Source: CADDZP01 sp035948135 (GTDB taxonomy: Bacteria > Actinomycetota > Acidimicrobiia > Acidimicrobiales > AC-14). From it: a stretch of 18,457 bases of DNA. Made by a program: the position numbers and the translations under genes. Numbering within the stretch: the stretch's first letter is position 1; each line of letters starts with the position of its first letter. The stretch covers positions 1-18,457 of the forward strand of contig DASZJL010000050.1 in assembly GCA_035948135.1 (NCBI GenBank), in the 5' to 3' direction. This document shows, in pieces, positions 7,842 through 14,616 of this stretch. Below the pieces are notes generated by a model. The model did no database searches. It saw only the letters and a program-made list of their open reading frames with translations, and was not told where the DNA came from.

Positions 7842-9641
7842 CTATGAACGGCGATCGGCGCGGAGCTTCGCCGTTGCCTCCTCGTCGATGGCGAGGGTCA
7901 GGTCCTCGAGGGAGCCGGTGAGGACGACGGCGTAGTCGCGTTCGGCCCCTTCCATCGAGACGTACTCGTCGAGCACGTCGTCGAGCACGGCCTGGGGGTC
8001 GCGGTCGAGGGGGTTGCCCCAGCCGCCGCCGCCGCCGTAGTCGTAGACGATGCGCTCGCCGGGCTCGAGCGGCACCCAGTCGGCGGTGTCCTTGACGACG
8101 ACGGGGTTGTCGGAGCCGACCTTCAGGGTGAGTTTGTTGGGTTCGCCCGGCATGCCGCCACAGATGCCCGGCATCGGGTACTTCATGCCGACGACGTACG
8201 TGTAGACCTTGGCCGGCACCCGCACTTCCTTCTCGTAGTGGCTGCCGCAGAGGCCCCGCCACTGGCCGGGCCCGCCGGAGTCGGTGCGGTAGTCGCGGCC
8301 CCACTGGATGTGCGGGAAGATCGACTCGTTGATCTCGGCGGTGGCCTTCCAGAGGTTGCCGAAGCTCGCGTTCTGCGCGCCCCACGCGTCCATGCCCTTG
8401 GCGGCGTTGCACCAGCCGCCGTAGACCTCGGTGGAGGGGTCGACGAATTGGGCGCCGGTGCGGGGATCCTTACCGACGATGGTGGTGGGGATCCCGGTCT
8501 TGTAGGTCTGCGGCACGGCCTTGTCGGGCAGCACGTTCTGCATGGCGACGGCGATGAGCTCGCCGATGTCGGCCCCGGGATGGTGGGTTCCCGCGGACAC
8601 CGGCTTGTTGGGGTGGGGATTCAGCACGCAGCCGGGTGGGGCGATGAGGTCGATGGCCTCGAAGAAGCCCTCGTTCTTGGGGATGGCCGGGTCCATCATC
8701 GAGGCGATCTGGGCGATCGTGTACCCGCGGGTGTTGCCGTAGGTCGACCACGCCTGGATCTCCTGCCGGGTGTCCGAGCCCGTGTAGTCGATCTTCAGGC
8801 GGTCGCCGTCGACGGTGATCTTGCAGTGGATGTGGATGTCCTTGTGGCCGATCGGGTCGTGGTCGACGTAGGCGTCGCCCTCGTAGACGCCGTCGGGCCA
8901 GTTCGTGACCTCTTCGCGGAACCGGCGCGCCGCGTAGTCGATCATGTAGTCGACACTGGCCTCGACGGTCTCGGCGCCGTAGCGCTCGATGATCTCGCTC
9001 AGGCGCTGCGCGGCGAGTTGGGCGGCGCCGATCTGGGCGCGGATGTCGCCGAGGAAGCCGGCGAGGCGATTGTTGGTGGCGAGGGAGTAGAGGACATCTC
9101 TTCTTTCTTTGCCGCGGTCGATGACCTTCATCACCGGCCAGCGCACGCCCTCCCCCCAGATGTCGGCGGCGGTGACGTTGTAGCCGCCGGGCACGGCGCC
9201 GCCGGTGTCGCCGTGGTGGCACTGGATCGACGGGATCAGGATGAGACGGCCGTCGGCGAACACGGGGGCGTAGACGTTGTAGTCGGGGAGGTGACCGCCA
9301 CCGTGATACGGGTCGTTGCCGATGAAGACGTCGCCGGGGTGGAACTCCTCCTCGCCGAGGTACGCCAAGGCGAAGCGGATCGGGAGCGCGCTGGACAGCA
9401 TGAACTGGGGGATGCCGACGGAGAGGGCGGCGAGGCGGCCCTTGGCGTCGAGGATCGAGCCATTGCGCTCGTTGGACTGATTGAGGATGGGCGTGGTGGC
9501 GGTGCGGCTGACGTAGGTCGCCATCTCCCAGCACACCGTCTCCATCGCGCCCCGGATGACCTCGGCGGTGACGGGGTCGACGGCGGTGCCTTCCGCCAGC
9601 TTCCCCCGGTGCCCGGCGAGCTCGACCAGATCGACGTCCAT
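7842..9641 (-). CDS. Hydantoinase/oxoprolinase B-type subunit (HyuB; acetone carboxylase alpha-like)
   Basis: The 599-residue product has the HyuB signature GDVFIGNDPYHGGGHLPD (about 103-120), TATTPILNQSNERN (47-60), a GFLGDIRAQIGAAQLAAQR segment near 215-235 and a C-terminal YDYGGGGGWGNPLDRDP stretch. It is the partner of HyuA; together they form the heteromeric ATP-dependent enzyme. Length is typical of hydantoinase/oxoprolinase B and shorter than acetone carboxylase alpha (about 770), which favours a hydantoinase-type or uncharacterised member. The ATG at 9641 has a GGGAGG ribosome-binding site about 9 bases upstream and replaces a longer upstream start. It is transcribed first, ahead of HyuA, and divergent from the TenA-like gene. 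Confidence 0.92.
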   Translation of the reverse strand: MDVDLVELAGHRGKLAEGTAVDPVTAEVIRGAMETVCWEMATYVSRTATTPILNQSNERNGSILDAKGRLAALSVGIPQFMLSSALPIRFALAYLGEEEFHPGDVFIGNDPYHGGGHLPDYNVYAPVFADGRLILIPSIQCHHGDTGGAVPGGYNVTAADIWGEGVRWPVMKVIDRGKERRDVLYSLATNNRLAGFLGDIRAQIGAAQLAAQRLSEIIERYGAETVEASVDYMIDYAARRFREEVTNWPDGVYEGDAYVDHDPIGHKDIHIHCKITVDGDRLKIDYTGSDTRQEIQAWSTYGNTRGYTIAQIASMMDPAIPKNEGFFEAIDLIAPPGCVLNPHPNKPVSAGTHHPGADIGELIAVAMQNVLPDKAVPQTYKTGIPTTIVGKDPRTGAQFVDPSTEVYGGWCNAAKGMDAWGAQNASFGNLWKATAEINESIFPHIQWGRDYRTDSGGPGQWRGLCGSHYEKEVRVPAKVYTYVVGMKYPMPGICGGMPGEPNKLTLKVGSDNPVVVKDTADWVPLEPGERIVYDYGGGGGWGNPLDRDPQAVLDDVLDEYVSMEGAERDYAVVLTGSLEDLTLAIDEEATAKLRADRRS

Positions 9642-9693
9642 AGTGAGTCGCCTCCCTGACGCTCGTGTCACCTTCGATTCTAGACTCGGTGAC
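9642..9693. promoter_or_regulatory. Divergent regulatory region between HyuB and the TenA-like gene
   Basis: This 52-base gap holds an inverted repeat GTCACC (9667-9672) / GGTGAC (9688-9693) flanking TCTAGA. On the plus strand TAGACT (9681-9686) fits a TANNNT -10 box placed 7 bases before the GTG at 9694, which suggests a leaderless transcript; CTGACG at 9656-9661 is a possible -35. The minus-strand side carries only the HyuB ribosome-binding site. Confidence 0.4.
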
Positions 9694-10485
9694 GTGAGCG
9701 GCACGCGGGAGTTCAAGGACGTCCGGGTGGGCGCGGGGCAGTCCGAGGATGCACCGGCTCTGCCGGTCGACGAGTTCATGGCCGGGCTCGAGGCGCTACA
9801 GGCCGAGGTCGCCACCGAGAAGAACTTGGTCTGGGAGCGGGTCGCCGACGGCACCCTTTCCGAAGAGCTACTCGAGCGCCTGTGCAAGGAGTACTACTTC
9901 CTCGGCAAGTGGCTGACCTCGGAGTTCGGCTCGCTCGTGTCGAACGCCCCCGATCTCGACGCGTTGACGCTTGAGTCCAGCCAGCACTTCGACCACTGGC
10001 TCCAGAACCTGGCCGACGAGACCGGTTACGCGGGCGACCGCAACCACGTCGACATGAAGGTCGAGTGGGCGCACACGCTCGGCATCTCCGACGAGGAGTT
10101 GTTGTCGTACCGGCCGATGCCCGAGTCAATCGGGATGGTGTTCTGCTCGCTGTACTACATGCGCCGCTCCTACGAAGAGGGCCTGGCCGCGTTCGGCTGG
10201 GCCGGCGAACGGTTCGCGGCGTCGACGGGCTACGCCAAGATGATGTACGAGGGGATGCGAGACCACTACGGCCTCGACGTCGAGAACTTCAAGGTCCACG
10301 CCTACGCCGAAGAGGACCACGGCCACATGGCCGACTTCCTGCTGCGCCAGGTCGCAGTCACATCGGGCCAGCAGCGCCGCATCCGCCGCGCCGTCGACCA
10401 CGTGCTGATACTGCGCAACGCCCGCACGGTCGCCCTCAACAAGTGGCTCGACGACCCGGGCGCGTTGCGGCCGAGGCCTGGCTGA
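9694..10485 (+). CDS. TenA/PqqC/heme-oxygenase-fold protein (possible diiron enzyme)
   Basis: The 263-residue protein looks all-helical and belongs to the TenA/THI-4/PqqC-like heme-oxygenase fold. Visible anchors are KEYYFLGKWLTSEFGSL (65-81), HFDHWL at 98-103, SLYYMRRSYEEGLAAFGWA (152-170) and HAYAEEDHGHMADF at 202-215. The spread of Glu66, His98/His101, Glu206-Asp208 and His209/His211 resembles the metal ligands of heme-oxygenase-like diiron oxidases, but this cannot be confirmed by eye. TenA thiaminase/aminohydrolase and PqqC are alternatives. It is divergent from hyuBA, so a shared pathway is plausible. The GTG at 9694 is chosen for its spacing from a -10-like box; an ATG at 9778 is a shorter option. 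Confidence 0.75.
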   Translation: MSGTREFKDVRVGAGQSEDAPALPVDEFMAGLEALQAEVATEKNLVWERVADGTLSEELLERLCKEYYFLGKWLTSEFGSLVSNAPDLDALTLESSQHFDHWLQNLADETGYAGDRNHVDMKVEWAHTLGISDEELLSYRPMPESIGMVFCSLYYMRRSYEEGLAAFGWAGERFAASTGYAKMMYEGMRDHYGLDVENFKVHAYAEEDHGHMADFLLRQVAVTSGQQRRIRRAVDHVLILRNARTVALNKWLDDPGALRPRPG

Positions 10486-10540
10486 CCGCTTTTTGGAGCT
10501 TTGCCACCCCTATAGGCGTGTAGATCTCCACAAAGCGGTC
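10484..10540. terminator. Long hairpin across the TenA-like/DUF559 convergent junction
   Basis: GACCGCTTTTTGGAG (10484-10498) pairs with CTCCACAAAGCGGTC (10526-10540) at 14 of 15 positions around a 27-base loop holding an inner GCC...GGC element and TATAG. It covers the TGA of the TenA-like gene (10483-10485) and the TAG of the DUF559 gene (10510-10512). It is probably a bidirectional terminator or protective 3' structure. Confidence 0.55.
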
Positions 10541-11445
10541 CTCAGCTCTTCTTCGAAGGTCGTCGCGTTCGGGACGAGGTCCTCCCAGGTGACCGGGATG
10601 ATGCTCCAGCCCATCGCCGTGAGCGCCCTGGTCTTCACCTGGTTGCGCACCCAATCCTTCCGCGAGGTGTGCCACAGGTAGCTGTTGGCCTCGAGCCCGA
10701 CGAGAAGGTTGGGGTACGCGGCGTCGATGAACACGTCCTTGCCGCTCGGAAGGGTGACCTTGTGCTGCAGCACGGGCTCCGGAAAGCCGCGAGCCTTCAG
10801 GAACCGGAGCAGGCGCCGCTCAAACTTGCCCTCGGCACGCTCCCAACGCTCCGGATGTTCGTCGAGCAGTTCCTGGAGGACGTTCGTCTTGCGTCGCCCA
10901 GGCCCACCATGCGCTGCGAGCTGTGCCACGAGCGCTCGTCGCGGTACCAGGCGTCGACTGAGCACGTCCTCGATGACGCGGTCGAGCGTCCCGCGCGGTG
11001 CCACCGTGGCGAGGTCGAACACCGTACGAGCTGGGGTCGTGATCGGAACGTGTCGCAGCGTTGTTCGCTCGGGTAAGAGGAGCCCGTCGGTGCGGTGAAT
11101 CACGGCCCCCTTCACCTTGCGGCGTCGCTCAAGCGGGACGGTGAGCTCGATCACGGGCTCGATGCCGTCAAGGCCCCACATCACGGCCGCCGCCCGGTGC
11201 GAAGCGATAGCGCCGTCCCCGGCAGCCAAGACGGCGGCGAGGAGCGCTTGCTCCCAACTCGACTCGCTTCCTGCGATCCGGTACACGCCGGGGTGCATCA
11301 GTCCCCAGCGGCCAGTCTCGATGCGGTGCTGTATCGCCTTGTCGCTCAACCCCGCGTTCTGTCCCTGCGGTCTTGTCAGCAGCCCTCTCTGGTGGACTGC
11401 GAACCGAGCGGCTACTCGGTCAATATCCATGGGCAGCGAGTACAC
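10510..11445 (-). CDS. AbiEi N-terminal / DUF559-domain protein, solo
   Basis: The 311-residue protein has an N-terminal winged-helix-like region of the AbiEi antitoxin type (RVAARFAVHQRGLLTRPQ at about 10-27, RIETGRWGLMHPGVYRIAG at 41-59) and a C-terminal DUF559-type PD-(D/E)XK-like domain (about 205-290; Asp241 in FIDAAYP and Glu252 in VGLEANSY as candidate acidic residues; WSIIPVTWEDL near 280-290). Such proteins are abundant in actinobacteria and are often annotated as type IV toxin-antitoxin antitoxins. No AbiEii toxin gene adjoins it, so a toxin-antitoxin role is unsupported and the function is unknown. GTG 11445 is preceded by an AGGCGG site; an ATG at 11430 is an alternative. Confidence 0.8.
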   Translation of the reverse strand: MYSLPMDIDRVAARFAVHQRGLLTRPQGQNAGLSDKAIQHRIETGRWGLMHPGVYRIAGSESSWEQALLAAVLAAGDGAIASHRAAAVMWGLDGIEPVIELTVPLERRRKVKGAVIHRTDGLLLPERTTLRHVPITTPARTVFDLATVAPRGTLDRVIEDVLSRRLVPRRALVAQLAAHGGPGRRKTNVLQELLDEHPERWERAEGKFERRLLRFLKARGFPEPVLQHKVTLPSGKDVFIDAAYPNLLVGLEANSYLWHTSRKDWVRNQVKTRALTAMGWSIIPVTWEDLVPNATTFEEELRTALWRSTRL

Positions 11446-11555
11446 GGCGGCCGCCTGGCTCAGGCAACCCCCTCTTTGTGGATGAAAACTTGCCTCTGGG
11501 GTCGACGAACGTCCAAAAACCTCACACGTCGGGTGCCTCTAGCGTTCTATTGGCG

Positions 11556-12023
11556 ATGGGAGTGCCGCCGTTTCAACGCTTTGTGGACGACCACGGGTCG
11601 GCCGTTCACGGGTTTCTGACCGCCAGCGTCGGTCAGCACGAGGCCGACGATTGTTGGCAGGAGACGTTCATCGCCGCCATGCGCTCGTATCCGACGCTGA
11701 GCCACGACGGAAACCTGCGGGGGTGGGTGCTGACCATCGCCCACCGGAAGGCCATCGACGCCCACCGGGCGAGGCAGCGGCGGCCGGTCCCGGCCGAGAC
11801 CGTGCCCGAGATCCCGGTGGACGCGCCGAATGTGCTCGACGGGGAGCCGGCGCTGTGGAAGGTGGTCGACGGCCTGCCGCCCAAACAGCAGGCGGCGGTG
11901 CGGCATCGATTTGTGGAAGACCTGGGCTATGGCGACATCGCGAAGCTGCTCGGGTGCTCGGAAGCGGCCGCCCGGCGGAGCGTCCACGAGGGAGTCAAGA
12001 AGTTGAGGGAGACGTGGGCATGA
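11556..12023 (+). CDS. ECF-type sigma-70 family RNA polymerase sigma factor
   Basis: The 155-residue protein has sigma region 2 at about 6-75 (DCWQETFIAAMRSYPTL, NLRGWVLTIAHRKAIDAHRA) and a region 4 helix-turn-helix at about 105-152 (GLPPKQQAAVRHRFVEDLGYGDIAKLLGCSEAAARRSVHEG), the minimal two-domain ECF layout. It would redirect RNA polymerase; no anti-sigma gene adjoins. Its TGA overlaps the ATG of the Ogt-type gene (ATGA at 12020-12023), so the two are coupled and the sigma factor may help control DNA-alkylation repair. The ATG at 11556 is preferred over a longer upstream start because region 2 begins right after it; no ribosome-binding site is obvious. A TAGCGT box at 11540-11545 could be its -10. 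Confidence 0.88.
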   Translation: MGVPPFQRFVDDHGSAVHGFLTASVGQHEADDCWQETFIAAMRSYPTLSHDGNLRGWVLTIAHRKAIDAHRARQRRPVPAETVPEIPVDAPNVLDGEPALWKVVDGLPPKQQAAVRHRFVEDLGYGDIAKLLGCSEAAARRSVHEGVKKLRETWA

Positions 12024-12589
12024 CAAGCGTGAGGGCAGAGCTACTCGAACAACTGGCGCAGCGGGCCGAGACTGAGGGGCTGCTGGACGTGGCCTACGCC
12101 GAGGTCGACTCGCCGCTCGGCAAGCTCCTCGTGGCGACCACGCCGAAGGGTGTCGTCCGCCTGGGGTTCCACAACGAGGACCACGACGCCGTGCTCGACG
12201 AACTTGCAGATCGCCTCTCACCGCGGGTCCTCGAGGCTCCGGCCAAGCTCGACGCTGTGCGCCGGGAGCTGGACGAGTACTTCGAGGGCCGGCTCCGGCA
12301 CTTCACCGCCAAGCTGGACTGGACGCTCACCGGCCAGGGGTTCCGCCACGAGATCCTGCGGCAGACGGCGAAGATTCCCTACGGCCGCACCAGCACCTAC
12401 ATGGAGATGGCGACCAAAGCCGGCAACCGCAAGGCCTACCGCGCAGCCGGCAACGCCCTCGGGTCCAACCCGATCCCGGTGATCGTGCCGTGCCACCGGG
12501 TCCTCGCCACCGGCGGCGGCCTCGGCGGCTACGGCGGGGGGCTGGACGTCAAGGAGCGCCTGCTCCACCTCGAAGGCGCCCTCGGCTAA
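12020..12589 (+). CDS. ogt: Methylated-DNA--protein-cysteine methyltransferase (O6-alkylguanine repair)
   Basis: The 189-residue protein carries the active-site PCHR motif (157-160, acceptor Cys158) within PIPVIVPCHRVLATGG. It also has an upstream DNA-binding helix region (RQTAKIPYGRTSTYMEMA, 114-131, and AAGNALGSNP, 142-151) and a C-terminal GGYGGGLDVKERLLHLE. It transfers alkyl groups from O6-alkylguanine in DNA to its own cysteine, a suicide reaction. The N-terminal RNase H-like domain (about 20-105) is present, as in Ogt. It is coupled to the sigma factor by a 4-base ATGA overlap and followed by a strong hairpin. The short start ATG at 12020 fits the family N-terminus. Confidence 0.95.
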   Translation: MTSVRAELLEQLAQRAETEGLLDVAYAEVDSPLGKLLVATTPKGVVRLGFHNEDHDAVLDELADRLSPRVLEAPAKLDAVRRELDEYFEGRLRHFTAKLDWTLTGQGFRHEILRQTAKIPYGRTSTYMEMATKAGNRKAYRAAGNALGSNPIPVIVPCHRVLATGGGLGGYGGGLDVKERLLHLEGALG

Positions 12590-12595
12590 CCCCTG

Positions 12596-12646
12596 CGTTC
12601 TTTGCGGATTTTCGGCGGTATAGCCGTCAACAATCCGCAAAGAACG
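12596..12646. terminator. Strong hairpin in the Ogt/XRE convergent gap
   Basis: CGTTCTTTGCGGATT (12596-12610) and AATCCGCAAAGAACG (12632-12646) form a perfect 15-base stem. The 21-base loop contains an inner CGGC...GCCG element around TATA. It fills the 64-base gap between the stops at 12589 and 12654 and probably acts in both directions. Confidence 0.75.
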
Positions 12647-12653
12647 GGGAGGG

Positions 12654-13031
12654 TCAGCGGTTCTCGGCCAGGTAGCTGCGGTAGACGCCGAGCAGGGCGG
12701 TCTTCTGGGGCTCGGTCAGTGCGGTGTCGGCGCGGATGGCCGCCTCGGTGTCCACATGCTCGTGACCGGACGCGCCACCGGCCTCCTCGTCGTTGAGGAG
12801 GCCGGCTTGGGCCAGCAGGGTCTCGGCCGAGACGTTCAGGGCCCGGGCGATGGACCTCAGGACCCGGACCGACGGCTCGTGCAAGCCGCGCTCGATCTGG
12901 CTGAGGTACGGGTTGGAGACTTCGGTCAGGTCCGCCAGTTGGCGGAGGGAGAGGTTCGCCAGTCGCCGTTGACTGCGAATGAAGGCTCCCAGCCCCTCGA
13001 GCTGATCCCGCCAGGGATCGCTACTTGGCAC
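12654..13031 (-). CDS. XRE-family helix-turn-helix transcriptional regulator
   Basis: The 125-residue product has a Cro/C1-type helix-turn-helix: IRSQRRLANLSLRQLADLT (18-36), VSNPYLSQIERG (38-49, with the recognition helix), HEPSVRVLRSIARALNVSAETLL (51-73). The C-terminal tail (TALTEPQKTALLGVYRSYLAEN) is typical of the Rv0474-like group found next to hbhA in mycobacteria. GTG 13031 lies inside the 3' end of the upstream HbhA-like gene (11-base overlap), so the two are coupled. It probably regulates its own operon and possibly lipid or surface genes; targets are unknown. Longer starts in the same frame would run through the HbhA-like gene and are rejected. Confidence 0.88.
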   Translation of the reverse strand: MPSSDPWRDQLEGLGAFIRSQRRLANLSLRQLADLTEVSNPYLSQIERGLHEPSVRVLRSIARALNVSAETLLAQAGLLNDEEAGGASGHEHVDTEAAIRADTALTEPQKTALLGVYRSYLAENR

Positions 13032-13344
13032 TCGCCTTGCTGGTTGACGAGGCGGAGGTGGCGGGCGCGGGCTTGGCCGCCGGTGCCGCAGCGGCAGTGG
13101 TGTCGCTGGCCTCGAGCAGACGGCCCACGAACTGGTGGCCGTTCTGGAGGAGCTTCTCGGCGAAGTTGAAGGCGTCGTCGAGCAGCTCGGCTGCCTCGGT
13201 GACGAACGGACGGGGGACGTCGGGGATGACGGGCTCGACGGCCTCGGCCACTCGCTGGACGCCGTCGACGACGGCCTCCTGGGCGATGGCGATGGCCACG
13301 AGCACCTGCTCCTCAACGGTTTTGGTGATGTCGGTGATCGGCAT
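13021..13344 (-). CDS. HbhA/phasin-like small protein with Ala/Lys-rich tail
   Basis: The 107-residue protein is largely helical up to about residue 80 (EEQVLVAIAIAQEAVVDGVQ, AAELLDDAFNFAEKLLQNG) and ends in an Ala/Pro/Ser/Lys tail (TTAAAAPAAKPAPATS... SKASAK). The layout and the overlapping XRE gene recall mycobacterial HbhA (Rv0475) next to Rv0474, and also phasins that coat polyhydroxyalkanoate granules. It is shorter than HbhA (about 199 residues) and the tail has fewer lysines. There is no signal peptide. The ATG at 13344 sits 7 bases after a good -10 box, fitting a leaderless transcript. The relationship to HbhA is by synteny and composition, not by clear identity. Confidence 0.72.
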   Translation of the reverse strand: MPITDITKTVEEQVLVAIAIAQEAVVDGVQRVAEAVEPVIPDVPRPFVTEAAELLDDAFNFAEKLLQNGHQFVGRLLEASDTTAAAAPAAKPAPATSASSTSKASAK

Positions 13345-13351
13345 GGCGCTA

Positions 13352-13381
13352 AATATATCAAGCGCCTGCTAACTGAGTCAA
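13352..13381 (-). promoter_or_regulatory. Sigma70-type promoter for the HbhA-like/XRE operon
   Basis: On the minus strand TTGACT (complement of 13376-13381) and TATATT (13352-13357) are separated by 18 bases. Only 7 bases (TAGCGCC) separate the -10 box from the ATG at 13344, so transcription should begin at or next to the start codon: a leaderless mRNA. Confidence 0.7.
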
Positions 13382-13388
13382 CGAAAAG

Positions 13389-13412
13389 TTCCCTGACTAT
13401 CGTGTCAGGGAA
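13389..13412. promoter_or_regulatory. Operator palindrome overlapping the thiolase start
   Basis: TTCCCTGAC (13389-13397) and GTCAGGGAA (13404-13412) form a perfect 9-base inverted repeat with a 6-base spacer TATCGT; the last A is the A of the thiolase ATG. TATCGT (13398-13403) fits a TANNNT -10 box 8 bases before the ATG, so a bound repressor would cover the promoter and start of a leaderless transcript. The palindrome does not match the KstR operator pattern I know. Confidence 0.65.
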
Positions 13413-14611
13413 TGGCGAACGCGCTGGACCCTCAAGAACCCGTCATCGTCGACGTCGTCCGCACCGCCTTCGGGAAGCGCAAGGGGGCACTGAGCGGGTG
13501 GCACCCGAGCGACCTCCTCGGCTTCGCCCTCAAGAGCCTGCTCGAGCGCACCGGCGTCGACCCCGAGCGGGTCGACGACGTCGTCGGCGGGTGCATCACC
13601 CAGGCCGGCGAGCAGGGCTGCAACGTCACCCGCAATGCATGGGTGGCGGCCGGGCTCCCGTGGCAGGTGCCGGCCACCACCGTCGACCGTCAGTGCGGCT
13701 CGTCCCAGCAGGCCATGCACTTCGTGGCCGCCGGCGTCCAGGCCGGCCACTACGACCTGGCCATCGCCTGCGGCGTCGAGTCGATGACCCGTGCGCCGAT
13801 GGCCTCCAACGCCCAAGGCGGCGAGGGACCGTTTTCCAAGGACTTCCTCGACGTCATCGACGGCCAGCTCTGGATGCAGTTCCGTGTGGCGCAAACACTG
13901 GCCGACCGGTGGAAGATCAGCCGTGAAGACATGGACGAGTACGCGGTCGAGAGCCACCGGCGGGCCCACGAGGCGACGACCACGGGCCATTTCGCCAAGG
14001 AGCTCATCCCCGTCCCCATCAAGGACGCCGAGGGGAATCTCACGCAAGAGACCCTCGACCACGACGAGGGCATCCGGCCTAACGCCAGCATCGAGGCCCT
14101 GGCCAAGCTCCCGCCCGCCCAGAACTGGGAGCCCGACACCGCCAAGGACATCACCGCCGGCAACTCTTCGCAGATGACCGACGGGGCGGCCGCCGCCCTC
14201 ATCACCACTGCAGCCACGGCGAAGGCCCTCGGCCTCACGCCCCGGGCCCGCTTCAAGGCGTTCGCGGTCGGCGCCGAGGACCCGGTCCTTGTCCTGAGCG
14301 CCCCGAACCCGGTCACCCGCAAGCTCCTGGCCCGCTCGGGGATGAACATCGATGACTTCGACGCCATCGAGTGCAACGAGGCCTTCGCCGCCATCCCCCT
14401 CATGTGGGCCCGCGAGTTCCTGCCGGACATGGAGAAGTTCAACCCCCGGGGCGGCGCCATCGCCATCGGCCATCCCCTCGGTGCCAGCGGCGTGCGCATC
14501 ACCGCCACCCTCCTCAACCAGCTCGAGGCCACGGGCGGCCGCTACGGCTTCCAGACCATGTGCGAAGGCGGCGGCCAGGCAAACGCCACGGTGATCGAGC
14601 GCCTGGGTTAG
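13412..14611 (+). CDS. Thiolase (acetyl-CoA acyltransferase, FadA5-like)
   Basis: The 399-residue protein is a full-length degradative-type thiolase: VRTAFGKRKGALSG near the start, VDRQCGSSQQ with the acyl-accepting Cys95, CNEAFA, GGAIAIGHPLGASG with His354, and TMCEGGGQANATVIE with Cys384. It cleaves or forms 3-ketoacyl-CoA. The combination VIV-VRTAFGKRKG and GGCITQAGEQGCNVTRNAW recalls FadA5 of cholesterol side-chain degradation, but substrate range cannot be decided. The P450 gene starts 5 bases after the stop, so they form an operon; in mycobacteria fadA5 and the sterol P450 cyp125 are also neighbours. The ATG at 13412 has no separate ribosome-binding site but is preceded by a -10-like box and overlapped by a palindrome. 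Confidence 0.93.
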   Translation: MANALDPQEPVIVDVVRTAFGKRKGALSGWHPSDLLGFALKSLLERTGVDPERVDDVVGGCITQAGEQGCNVTRNAWVAAGLPWQVPATTVDRQCGSSQQAMHFVAAGVQAGHYDLAIACGVESMTRAPMASNAQGGEGPFSKDFLDVIDGQLWMQFRVAQTLADRWKISREDMDEYAVESHRRAHEATTTGHFAKELIPVPIKDAEGNLTQETLDHDEGIRPNASIEALAKLPPAQNWEPDTAKDITAGNSSQMTDGAAAALITTAATAKALGLTPRARFKAFAVGAEDPVLVLSAPNPVTRKLLARSGMNIDDFDAIECNEAFAAIPLMWAREFLPDMEKFNPRGGAIAIGHPLGASGVRITATLLNQLEATGGRYGFQTMCEGGGQANATVIERLG

Positions 14612-14616
14612 GACCC

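Noticed and set aside
5756..9641. Calling the A/B pair acetone carboxylase.
   Set aside because: The B subunit (about 599 residues) is shorter than acetone carboxylase alpha and no gamma subunit adjoins, so only the broader hydantoinase/carboxylase group is supported.
8238..9659. A plus-strand open frame of 473 residues antisense to HyuB.
   Set aside because: HyuB motifs are unmistakable on the minus strand and the antisense translation is low-complexity Val/Gly/Asp-rich.
10510..11445. A type IV toxin-antitoxin system (AbiE).
   Set aside because: Only the AbiEi-like part is present, no AbiEii nucleotidyltransferase gene adjoins, and the C-terminus is DUF559-like.
13031..13361. A longer start for the XRE regulator, extending its frame to 13361.
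   Set aside because: The extra N-terminal part is antisense-frame-like Ser/Pro/Arg-rich sequence over the HbhA-like gene; the HTH domain fits a start at 13031.
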